NCBI RefSeq assembly: GCF_020524005.1
Contig: NZ_JAIVKK010000007.1
Span: 1 to 64,000, forward strand
Length of the DNA: 64,000 nt
Reading direction: 5' to 3'
Origin: Microbulbifer aggregans
GTDB lineage: Bacteria; Pseudomonadota; Gammaproteobacteria; Pseudomonadales; Cellvibrionaceae
Below are positions 1-5,763 of the stretch, piece by piece. The notes under the pieces are model-generated. The model did no database searches. It worked only from the letters and a program-made list of their open reading frames with translations, and was not told the DNA's origin. Each line of letters starts with the position of its first letter. Positions within the stretch are counted from its first letter, which is position 1. Both the position numbers and the translations under genes were made by a program.

Positions 1-83
1 AGCACACCAGGAATCTCGGATAGCGAGACTGCTGTTGCCTTGAAATCATCGTCATAGCGGTTGTAGTGCTTTCTTCGTGCCAT
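1..83 (-). CDS. IS3-type transposase OrfA, N-terminal fragment (runs off the window)
   Basis: Reading leftward from an ATG at 83, the first 27 codons give MARRKHYNRYDDDFKATAVS and then LSEIPGV before the window ends. This resembles the start of the helix-turn-helix OrfA protein of IS3-family elements, which share a basic N-terminus followed by a (Y/F)-D-(D/E)-F-K-x-x-A-V stretch. A strong ribosome binding site (GGAGG, 6 bases upstream) supports the start. The rest of the element, including OrfB and the far inverted repeat, lies outside. The IS3 assignment rests on a short peptide, so it is a family-level guess. Confidence 0.55.
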   Translation of the reverse strand, partial: MARRKHYNRYDDDFKATAVSLSEIPGV

Positions 84-130
84 TCGACACCTCCAATTCC
101 GTTAGATGGAGGTGTGTGCGAAAGCGGGTT
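1..130 (-). mobile_element. Probable left end of an insertion sequence inserted in an attC site
   Basis: The neighbouring attC-like sequence matches the other attC sites only up to about position 130. Beyond that it is replaced by unrelated sequence leading straight into the transposase start. An imperfect stem (ACACCTCC near 88-95 and GGAGGTGT near 107-114) sits just upstream of the gene. The exact terminal inverted repeat and any target duplication cannot be fixed because the other end is outside the window. Confidence 0.4.
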
Positions 131-161
131 AGGTTCCGAGCAAACTGCTTGCGCTTGTTAT
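130..161 (-). repeat. attC site, truncated remnant
   Basis: On the minus strand the sequence just after the preceding stop codon reads TAACAAGCGCAAGC and continues through GTTTGCTCGGAACC. This aligns with the first 30 bases of the other attC sites here (TAACAA, then CAxTTCGCTCCGGxCC). The conserved central palindrome and the terminal GCGTTA are missing, so the site is broken, apparently by the insertion sequence to its left. Confidence 0.55.
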
Positions 162-548
162 CTACGTGCCCCATACGCCAGTATAGTTGCTTGCATTTAT
201 AAATAGAATAATAGCAACTGGTAATGTGAAAAGCGCCATTAACATTTTTATGAACAGAAATTGCTTTAACGAAAGTTGCTCCACTTGTTGTTTGAAACGT
301 TGGCTTTGCAGCCTGTAGACACTCGATACTACAACAACGAGCAATACGAACCACCAAAACGTTTGCTTAAGAAAGGGTTGATTGAATGCAACAACGTACA
401 CGCCAGCGCATGAAAAACAAGCAAGGAGCCATTCAAAAAACCAGCTGGCGTAACCGTAGCGTTCTTTTTTAAACCAATAAATTCGAAGGGCGATTGTTGC
501 TAAAACCCAAAAAAGAAGCAGCCAAAAAACAACCTTATAAATATTCAT
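162..548 (-). CDS. Integron cassette gene: small multi-pass membrane protein, unknown function
   Basis: Encodes 128 residues that I do not recognise. Hydrophobic stretches at about residues 5-22, 38-55, 63-78 and 100-118 suggest four membrane helices. Basic residues sit between helices 1 and 2 and between helices 3 and 4. The TAG stop directly abuts the start of the truncated attC, and the ATG lies about 13 bases after the end of the next attC. This is the usual tight packing of a single-gene cassette. The coding sequence is clearly more AT-rich than the housekeeping genes to the right. It probably relies on a promoter outside its own cassette. Confidence 0.65.
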   Translation of the reverse strand: MNIYKVVFWLLLFWVLATIALRIYWFKKERYGYASWFFEWLLACFSCAGVYVVAFNQPFLKQTFWWFVLLVVVVSSVYRLQSQRFKQQVEQLSLKQFLFIKMLMALFTLPVAIILFINASNYTGVWGT

Positions 549-560
549 TTCTTAAAAGTA

Positions 561-701
561 GATAACGCCGCCGGCAGGGGCAGTTTACCTTGTGCGCGTT
601 TTGCGCGAAAATAGGAGCGCAGCGACCCGCGCAAAACGTGCACAAGGTAAGCTGTCCCGCGGAGGGCCGCAGGCCCGGAGCGAATTGCCCGGCCTTGTTA
701 A
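561..701 (-). repeat. attC recombination site (long form)
   Basis: On the minus strand it starts TTAACAAGGCCGGGC and ends GGCGGCGTTATC. Between them are inverted segments (TTACCTTGTGCACGTTTTGCG and the complementary CGCAAAACGCGCACAAGGTAA) that fold into the long imperfect hairpin typical of attC. It also carries the GC-rich block GTCCCGCGGAGG...GGCCCGGAGCG on the plus strand. The TAA stop of the cassette gene overlaps its first bases. Confidence 0.85.
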
Positions 702-1030
702 TTGGGAACACGAGGCCTCGTACAGACGCACACATTTTCCTTGGCAGAGCAAACTTGTGTTAATGGTGGCTGACACTGAACGGGAACATTTCGATCCACT
801 GCGATAGACTCACCCTCCTCTTCGCCAGTTGACTCAAGTACAGCCTTGACGATTCTCTTATCAGCCTCAAATCCCGCTTTCATAGCAGAATGATCATAGG
901 TTTTTGTGTCTAGCACTGACTTATCACGATTCTCAAAGTCGTTAAACTTCTTATCGACGGCCATGCCGAGAATTGTGCAACCAGATAGAAACAACGATAC
1001 ACATAGAAGAAAACATGTTGAAAATTTCAT
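698..1030 (-). CDS. Integron cassette gene: small lipoprotein, unknown function
   Basis: Encodes 110 residues. The N-terminus MKFSTCFLLCVSLFLSGC is a classical lipoprotein signal peptide with lipobox LSGC, so the mature protein should be acylated and anchored in the envelope. The mature part is charged and ends in a short Cys-containing segment (CQPPLTQVCSAKENVCVC) that could form disulfides in the periplasm. ATG at 1030 is preferred to a GTG at 1036 because AGGTG lies just upstream of it. The stop codon overlaps the attC, as expected of a cassette. No family recognised. Confidence 0.7.
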   Translation of the reverse strand: MKFSTCFLLCVSLFLSGCTILGMAVDKKFNDFENRDKSVLDTKTYDHSAMKAGFEADKRIVKAVLESTGEEEGESIAVDRNVPVQCQPPLTQVCSAKENVCVCTRPRVPN

Positions 1031-1048
1031 CTGCACCTGATTTTACAA

Positions 1049-1190
1049 TTAACGCCGCGAGCAGCGGCAGCTTGCTTTGGGCGCTTTATGCGCAAAAATA
1101 GGAGCGAAGCGATTTGCGCATAAAGTGCACAAAGTAAGCTGTCCGGTGGAGGCCCGCAGGGCCGGAACGAAATGCCTCGCATTGTTAAGC
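1049..1190 (-). repeat. attC recombination site (long form)
   Basis: On the minus strand it begins TTAACAATGCGAGGCATTTCG and ends CGCGGCGTTAA. Internal arms CTTTGTGCACTTTATGCGC and GCGCATAAAGCGCCCAAAGC pair to give the attC stem. It shares the GC-rich block (GTCCGGTGGAGGCCCGCAGG on the plus strand) with the sites at 561 and 1527. Confidence 0.85.
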
Positions 1191-1520
1191 ATTGAACCTT
1201 GCTACGATAGACTTGCATTCTGACAAAGAGAACTCCTTTGCCCACTTAATAGATTCCTGAATTTCTGGTTCATGCCGTTCGAGGGCCTCTTTTGACCAAG
1301 ATTGTCTCGGCTTACCAATTGGTAAATGATCGATTTCCGAAGCAACCCCAGTAAAAGCAAGAAAATCTTTATCGTCTTCAGGCAAGTCGACCTCAAATCT
1401 AAGTGAAGACAACTCTATTGCTCCCTCAAGATAATGAATAGAATCATCGAGCATTCCGCTTGCAACTTCTGCGGCCCTCTTGCGTTGCTTCTCGACGTAT
1501 TCTTCGTGGCTCATTTTCAT
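1185..1520 (-). CDS. Integron cassette gene: small soluble acidic protein, unknown function
   Basis: From ATG at 1520 it encodes 111 residues, rich in Glu, Asp and Lys, with no signal peptide or membrane helix. It is predicted to be mostly helical (SHEEYVEKQRKRAAEVASG at the start, EIQESIKWAKEFSLSECKS near the end). A GTG at 1538 would extend it into the attC, so the ATG is preferred; a second ATG lies two codons on. The TAA stop overlaps the next attC. I cannot assign a family; short proteins of this kind are common in cassettes. Confidence 0.6.
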   Translation of the reverse strand: MKMSHEEYVEKQRKRAAEVASGMLDDSIHYLEGAIELSSLRFEVDLPEDDKDFLAFTGVASEIDHLPIGKPRQSWSKEALERHEPEIQESIKWAKEFSLSECKSIVARFNA

Positions 1521-1526
1521 TGGATG

Positions 1527-1670
1527 CTTAACGCCCACGGCAGGGGCGGCTTACCTTATGCGCGATTTGCGCGAAAATGAGAGCGAAGCGAACCGCGTAA
1601 AACGTGCATAAGGTAAGCCGTCCCGCGGAGGCCCGGAGGGCCGCAGCATCACTGCCCGTGATTGTTAAGT
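1527..1670 (-). repeat. attC recombination site (long form)
   Basis: On the minus strand it starts TTAACAATCACGGGCAGTGA and ends CCGTGGGCGTTAAGC. The central arms CTTACCTTATGCACGTTTT and the complementary sequence around TTTGCGCG...CATAAGGTAAG pair. It carries the same GC-rich insert as the sites at 561 and 1049. Confidence 0.85.
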
Positions 1671-1676
1671 GGGGGG

Positions 1677-1934
1677 CTAGCACCCGCCATCTCCCCCACC
1701 TCCGCAGTCACCGCCACCGCCACCGCCATGACCACCGGCATCTCCCCCAATATATGATCCGCCATTGGTTCGCTGATTCACACCAAATTTAACAATGAAC
1801 CAAAGAATACTAGATATGAGAAAGCCGCCAAAAACGATAGGTGCAAGGACTGAATTGAGGGAATCTTCAGAAGAAAGCTCAATAAATTGCCAAGAGCCAA
1901 GAAGGCCGGCCAGATTAAATATAAATGACTTCAT
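1677..1934 (-). CDS. Integron cassette gene: small membrane protein with Gly/Cys-rich tail
   Basis: ATG at 1934 is preceded by a strong AAAGGAG site 7 bases upstream, which decides against the GTG at 1952. The 85-residue product has hydrophobic segments near residues 4-15 and 33-52. After residue 60 it becomes a glycine-rich tail ending HGGGGGGDCGGGGDGGC with two cysteines. Similar Gly-rich, Cys-ending tails occur in small secreted or membrane proteins of unknown role; I do not assign one. The stop is followed 5 bases later by the next attC. Confidence 0.55.
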   Translation of the reverse strand: MKSFIFNLAGLLGSWQFIELSSEDSLNSVLAPIVFGGFLISSILWFIVKFGVNQRTNGGSYIGGDAGGHGGGGGGDCGGGGDGGC

Positions 1935-1952
1935 CGGTACTCCTTTACTCAC

Positions 1953-2067
1953 TTAACGCCGCAATCAGGCGCGGCTTACTTTGTGTGCGCTTTGCACAAA
2001 AATGGGAGCGCAGCGACCGTGCAAAAAGCGCACAAAGTAAGACGTCGGCTGCATTGCTTTGTTAAAT
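1953..2067 (-). repeat. attC recombination site (short form)
   Basis: On the minus strand it begins TTTAACAAAGCAATGCAGCC and ends TGCGGCGTTAAG. The arms CTTACTTTGTGCGCTTTTTGC and GCAAAGCGCACACAAAGTAAG are almost perfectly complementary. It lacks the GC-rich block found in the long-form sites. Confidence 0.85.
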
Positions 2068-2463
2068 TTACTCACCACCGAAGCCAGAGTCTCCAATGCC
2101 ACCGCCTTCTGAATGTGACCTGGGCATTGGTATTTTTGCCACTAGCCATAACACATTGCAGCTGGTACAGAATTGATAAATAGGACTTCCTGGCTCCTTA
2201 CTGTGCGACTCCAGCTTGCCAATATGCTTCTTGCAATCTTGACATTTAAACAACCTGTATCTGACTCTATTTACTCCAAAGAGTATAAAAAATAACGAAA
2301 AAATCAGAATTACCACACCAACAATAAAAATCAGCGAAGTCTTTGACTCTACACGGAGTAAAAGCTGCTCAAGCATTAAGTAATGCATGAATCCGATCAC
2401 CATGGCCGACAAAATCATGTATCCGTTGCTGGTGTTGGCTGTTTTTATTCTTGGCTCGTTCAT
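2068..2463 (-). CDS. Integron cassette gene: membrane protein with C-terminal zinc-ribbon-like motif
   Basis: Encodes 131 residues. Two membrane helices (about residues 15-34 and 43-64) are followed by a cytoplasm-sized domain. That domain holds two Cys pairs, CQDC at about 75-78 and CTSC at about 101-104, spaced as in a zinc ribbon. A Gly-rich tail (EGGGIGDSGFGGE) closes it, somewhat like the tail of the neighbouring cassette protein. ATG at 2463 lies just after the attC end GGCGTTAAATTTC. The function is unknown; metal binding is inferred from the Cys spacing only. Confidence 0.65.
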   Translation of the reverse strand: MNEPRIKTANTSNGYMILSAMVIGFMHYLMLEQLLLRVESKTSLIFIVGVVILIFSLFFILFGVNRVRYRLFKCQDCKKHIGKLESHSKEPGSPIYQFCTSCNVLWLVAKIPMPRSHSEGGGIGDSGFGGE

Positions 2464-2471
2464 GCTCGAAA

Positions 2472-2588
2472 TTTAACGCCGCGCTCAGCCGCGGACAATT
2501 TTGGGCGCTTTATGCGCGATAATGGGAGCGCAGCGACCGCGCACAAAGTGCACAAAGTTGGCCGTCGGCCTGCAGCGCATTGTTATGC
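2472..2588 (-). repeat. attC recombination site (short form)
   Basis: On the minus strand it starts CATAACAATGCGCTGCAGGCC and ends GAGCGCGGCGTTAAAT. The arms around AACTTTGTGCACTTTGTGCGC and GCGCATAAAGCGCCCAAAATT pair. The GC-rich block is absent, as in the site at 1953. Confidence 0.85.
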
Positions 2589-3137
2589 TCATAGCTCCGA
2601 TTTGTCTACGAGACCTGCCATTTCCCCAGGCAAATATACATACCCACCCTCATATAGTTTTCCCACGAACCACTTGAGATATTCTTGAAAATCTGAATGC
2701 TTAACATCACGTGACGGGCGTTCATGCCACCACTCTACGATTTCGCCGCTACTACCGGACTCTACATATAGAATATCGCCGCCTGGTGATAGTAATAGAG
2801 GTATACGAGCAATCTTTGAATCAGAAAATTCTTGGAGCTTATGAAATTCTACTTTCATTTCATCAAGTGGAAGCCACCGCCACAGTCCAAATAGACCATC
2901 AGAATCCGCTCTTTCACCGTTATGGATGAGATAGGCATCTCTGACTTTTTGAGGGATTACTATTTCCAATTCTGACTCTACGCATGAAAGATCAGCTTCA
3001 GTTGCAGATCCATTGAGATTTTCCTTAATAGAATCAGCGTTATTCTCAAGCCAGCCCCTTATAGCTTGGAAGTAACCTTCGACAGAATCCTCAATCGCGG
3101 GCTCTTTTTTGAAGAATTTTTTAAAGAAATTTCTCAT
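2589..3137 (-). CDS. Integron cassette gene: SMI1/KNR4 (SUKH) family protein, likely immunity protein
   Basis: From ATG at 3137 the product is 182 residues. Residues about 25-150 show the SUKH pattern: a Trp-containing start (IRGWLENNAD), then EADLSCVESELEIVIPQKVR followed by DAYLIHNGE, then GLWRWLPLDEM and a late acidic/aromatic strand region (GEIVEWWHE). SUKH proteins are best known as immunity partners of polymorphic toxins, and single copies without toxin are common in cassettes. No toxin gene is next to it. The basic N-terminus (MRNFFKKFFKKEP) is unusual for the family. ATG 3137 is the first start after the attC; further upstream codons run through the attC. Confidence 0.75.
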   Translation of the reverse strand: MRNFFKKFFKKEPAIEDSVEGYFQAIRGWLENNADSIKENLNGSATEADLSCVESELEIVIPQKVRDAYLIHNGERADSDGLFGLWRWLPLDEMKVEFHKLQEFSDSKIARIPLLLSPGGDILYVESGSSGEIVEWWHERPSRDVKHSDFQEYLKWFVGKLYEGGYVYLPGEMAGLVDKSEL

Positions 3138-3161
3138 GTTTACTCGATGACTCTGAAGAGA

Positions 3162-3256
3162 GCATAACGCCGCGCTTAGGGGCGGCCGGAGCGTAGCGTA
3201 GGCCGTCCCGCGGAGGCCCCGCAGGGGCCGGAGCATACTACAGCGCCTTGTTATGG
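3162..3256 (-). repeat. attC recombination site (compact, about 95 bp)
   Basis: On the minus strand it starts CCATAACAAGGCGCTGTAG and ends AAGCGCGGCGTTATGC. It keeps the GC-rich block (GTCCCGCGGAGG and the following CCCCGCAGGGGCCGGAGC on the plus strand). The long middle arms seen in the other sites are replaced by a short inverted pair (GGCCGGAGCGTAGCGTAGGCC). It is the rightmost attC found. Confidence 0.8.
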
Positions 3257-3846
3257 TATGCCGCACTCCGGGCCTGCTTTCCGGCACTTTGCCAGCCACG
3301 GATTGGCTGGCCACTGCCCATTAAAACGAGGAAAGAATACCGCACTTTCCCCAACCAATTTTTATCTTATTGGCACTCCACGATACTGCAGCGGAATTGC
3401 CCTATTCTACCGAACCACAGCGAACGCTCTAGGAACGAAACTGCTTGAATGTGACTGGCATAAAAGCCGAGTACTGGATTCCCAAAACAATGCGCAGAAA
3501 TACCAGCCACACAAACACTAATTTTTACCGACCGGCACCATAACAGTTTATTCAATAGCCCCGACCATATATGTCAGTGCTATATATCCAAACGCCTAAC
3601 ATTAACAAAATCGAGAAAACTTAGAAATTACAAGCCCTTACAACTTCCAACTTCCCCCCTCCACAGAAATATATGGCAGATACGCCATATATCCCTTGAT
3701 ATGCCCGCACGAAGTTTTAAAAAAACTACTTTATATTCATACAGTTACGAATTGTCTACCTTTACTGCTACTGATCTGAGATCAGTCACGCGCCAATCGA
3801 TAGCCCAATTACTGAATTCAGGGCTTTTAGCCCAACGTTCAGACAC
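3257..3846. other. End of the cassette array: no convincing gene, attI-like GTTAGGC core at 3594-3600
   Basis: This 590-bp AT-rich stretch lies between the last attC and the fumarase terminator. On the minus strand GTTAGGC at 3600-3594 is an exact match to the integron core-site consensus GTTRRRY. It would mark the outer border of one more cassette, of which the attC at 3162 is the end. The only minus-strand reading frame inside (3367-3555, 62 codons) has no recognisable features. No integrase-like peptide is found between 3601 and 3846. Two palindromes are visible: ATATATGGC/GCCATATAT at 3669-3692 and GCCAGCCA/TGGCTGGC at 3291-3311. Confidence 0.4.
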
Positions 3847-3880
3847 AAAAAAGCCGGCTCCAAATTGGAGCCGGCTTTTC
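3847..3880. terminator. Rho-independent terminator of the fumarase gene
   Basis: AAAGCCGGCTCCAA and TTGGAGCCGGCTTTT form a 15-bp stem with almost no loop and runs of A and T on the two sides. It sits 28 bases after the fumarase stop and could work in both directions, isolating fumarase from the cassette array. Confidence 0.9.
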
Positions 3881-3907
3881 GCTTTAAGGTGAAGAAAGTA
3901 GGTGGAA

Positions 3908-5416
3908 TTACACCGCACCCTCTTCGATCTTGTGCTTCCAGATCACCGGACCGGTGTTGTGTACGGATTCACCGTTGCTATCCACCGCTACGGTTACCGG
4001 CATATCCTGCACGTCGAACTCGTAGATGGCTTCCATACCGAGTTCCGGGAAGGCGATGACTTTCGCATCTTTGATGGCCTGGGCCACCAGGTAGGCTGCA
4101 CCGCCTACTGCCATCAGGTATACCGCTTTGTTGTCACGGATCGCTTCGATGGCAGTGGGGCCGCGTTCGGCTTTACCGATCATGCCCAGCAGGCCAGTTT
4201 CTTCCAGCATGGTGCGAGTGAACTTGTCCATACGGGTCGCAGTGGTGGGGCCCGCCGGGCCAACCACTTCTTCACGAACAGGATCAACCGGGCCCACGTA
4301 GTAGATAAAGCGGCCGGTCAGGTCTACCGGTAGTTTTTCACCAGACGCCAGGATGTCGACCATTTTCTTGTGCGCGGCGTCGCGGCCGGTCAGCATCTTG
4401 CCGTTCAGCAGCAGGGTTTCGCCCGGCTGCCAGCTCAGTACGTTTTCTGCGGTCACTTCATCCAGATTCACGCGGCGGGTGTTGGCACCGGCTTCGCGGG
4501 TGATTTCCGGCCAGTCTTCCAGCTTCGGCGGGGTCTGGCGCGCAGCGCCAGAACCGTCGAGGGTGAAGTGGGTGTGACGGGTGGCGGCACAGTTCGGAAT
4601 GATCGCCACGGCCTTGTTGGCGGCGTGGGTTGGGTAGTCTTTGACCTTCACATCCAGCACGGTGGTGAGGCCACCCAGGCCCTGGGCGCCAATGCCCAGT
4701 TTGTTGACCTTGTCGTACAGCTCCAGGCGCAGCTCTTCGGCACGGTTGGATGCACCGCGCTCCTGCAGTTCCTGGATGTCGATCGGGTCGAGCAGAGATT
4801 CTTTGGCCAGCAGCATGGCCTTCTCGGCAGTACCGCCAACACCGATACCCAGCATGCCGGGCGGACACCAGCCAGCGCCCATTTTCGGCACCATTTCCAG
4901 TACCCAGTCGACCACGGAGTCGGACGGGTTCAGCATGGCGAACTTGCTCTTGGCTTCACTGCCGCCGCCCTTGGCTGCAACGTAGACGTCTACGGTGTCG
5001 CCGGGAACGATTTCGTAGTGGATAACCGCCGGGGTGTTGTCGCCGGTGTTTTTACGGGCACCGTCCGGATCCGCAAGGATGGAGGCACGCAGTACGTTGT
5101 CCGGGTTGTTGTAGGCGCGGCGTACGCCTTCATTGACCATGTCGGAGACGCTCATGTCGGCGTCCCACTGCACGTTCATGCCCACTTTCAGTTTCACGGT
5201 CACGATACCGGTGTCCTGACAGATGGGGCGGTGGCCCTGGGCACACATGCGGGAGTTGATCAGGATCTGGGCCATGGCGTCTTTCGCCGCCGGGTTGGCC
5301 TCTTTCTCATAGGCGGTGTTGAGTGCCTTGATAAAGTCCTGGGGATGGTAATAAGAGATGAACTGCAGCGCGTCGGCCACGCTGTCGATCAGGTCGTCCT
5401 GGCGGATAATGGTCAT
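3908..5416 (-). CDS. fumA: Fumarate hydratase, class I (4Fe-4S)
   Basis: Encodes 502 residues and converts fumarate to malate in the TCA cycle in the cytoplasm. It is a class I, oxygen-sensitive iron-sulfur enzyme, unrelated to the FumC type. Family signatures are present: RMCAQGHRPICQDTG, GGGSEAKSKFAMLNPSD, GAGWCPPGMLGIGVGGTAEKA and IIPNCAATRH, which together supply the three conserved cysteines for the cluster. The N-terminal alpha-type and C-terminal beta-type domains are fused, as in E. coli FumA/FumB. ATG at 5416 (MTIIRQDDLIDSVADALQ) matches the family start; the reading frame is open further upstream but without a good site. Transcribed alone, with a terminator at 3847. Confidence 0.93.
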   Translation of the reverse strand: MTIIRQDDLIDSVADALQFISYYHPQDFIKALNTAYEKEANPAAKDAMAQILINSRMCAQGHRPICQDTGIVTVKLKVGMNVQWDADMSVSDMVNEGVRRAYNNPDNVLRASILADPDGARKNTGDNTPAVIHYEIVPGDTVDVYVAAKGGGSEAKSKFAMLNPSDSVVDWVLEMVPKMGAGWCPPGMLGIGVGGTAEKAMLLAKESLLDPIDIQELQERGASNRAEELRLELYDKVNKLGIGAQGLGGLTTVLDVKVKDYPTHAANKAVAIIPNCAATRHTHFTLDGSGAARQTPPKLEDWPEITREAGANTRRVNLDEVTAENVLSWQPGETLLLNGKMLTGRDAAHKKMVDILASGEKLPVDLTGRFIYYVGPVDPVREEVVGPAGPTTATRMDKFTRTMLEETGLLGMIGKAERGPTAIEAIRDNKAVYLMAVGGAAYLVAQAIKDAKVIAFPELGMEAIYEFDVQDMPVTVAVDSNGESVHNTGPVIWKHKIEEGAV

Positions 5417-5604
5417 TGCCGGCTCCGGTTGTCGTCTCGAAGGCGGCGATTTTACACGATTTGGGAGAAGGTGTTGGATTCTGCGCAGACAGAACTTTTC
5501 GACGCAAACCAAATAAAAATGAGAAGTGATCGCAACTTGTGCCGCGAACGTTCATTTACGGGCAGCTTACCTTCTTTTGTCGCGCCAGTAGCAGGTTAAG
5601 TGGC

Positions 5605-5718
5605 GGTGCCGCTGCCGGGTACAGCCTTGTGAGACACGCCGTATACCCATCCCTGGGGGCTCTTCCGCGAGGTCCCTCTCGCGGAAGGTCTCACAAGGCT
5701 GTACCCGGCATCGACACC
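5605..5718. repeat. Composite palindromic repeat, copy 1
   Basis: Outer arms 5605-5634 and 5689-5718 pair over most of 30 bp (GGTGCCG...AGCCTTGTGAGA against TCTCACAAGGCT...CACC). Between them lie a core with no internal partner (from CGCCGTATACCCATCC at 5637) and an inner hairpin TTCCGCGA/TCGCGGAA (5663-5686) whose loop is GGTCCCTC. It is downstream of the M49-like gene and 188 bp upstream of the fumarase start. See copies at 15459, 15633, 32873 and 33017. Confidence 0.85.
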
Positions 5719-5763
5719 TTAGCGGCAAACATGGTTAACCGCTGCAGGGTCGAAATTACCAAG

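Noticed and set aside
1049..2588. Regularly spaced similar palindromes that could be taken for a CRISPR array
   Set aside because: The repeats are 95-143 bp, variable, each preceded by a gene stop, and end in the attC core; there are no short identical repeats or spacers.
3601..3846. Possible integrase remnant at the array head
   Set aside because: The short plus-strand frame starting at 3701 has no similarity to tyrosine recombinase motifs and the region is AT-rich non-coding sequence.
4370..5599. Long antisense frame across the fumarase gene (409 codons)
   Set aside because: It is the reverse-strand shadow of a well-conserved gene; high third-position GC leaves the complementary frame free of stops.
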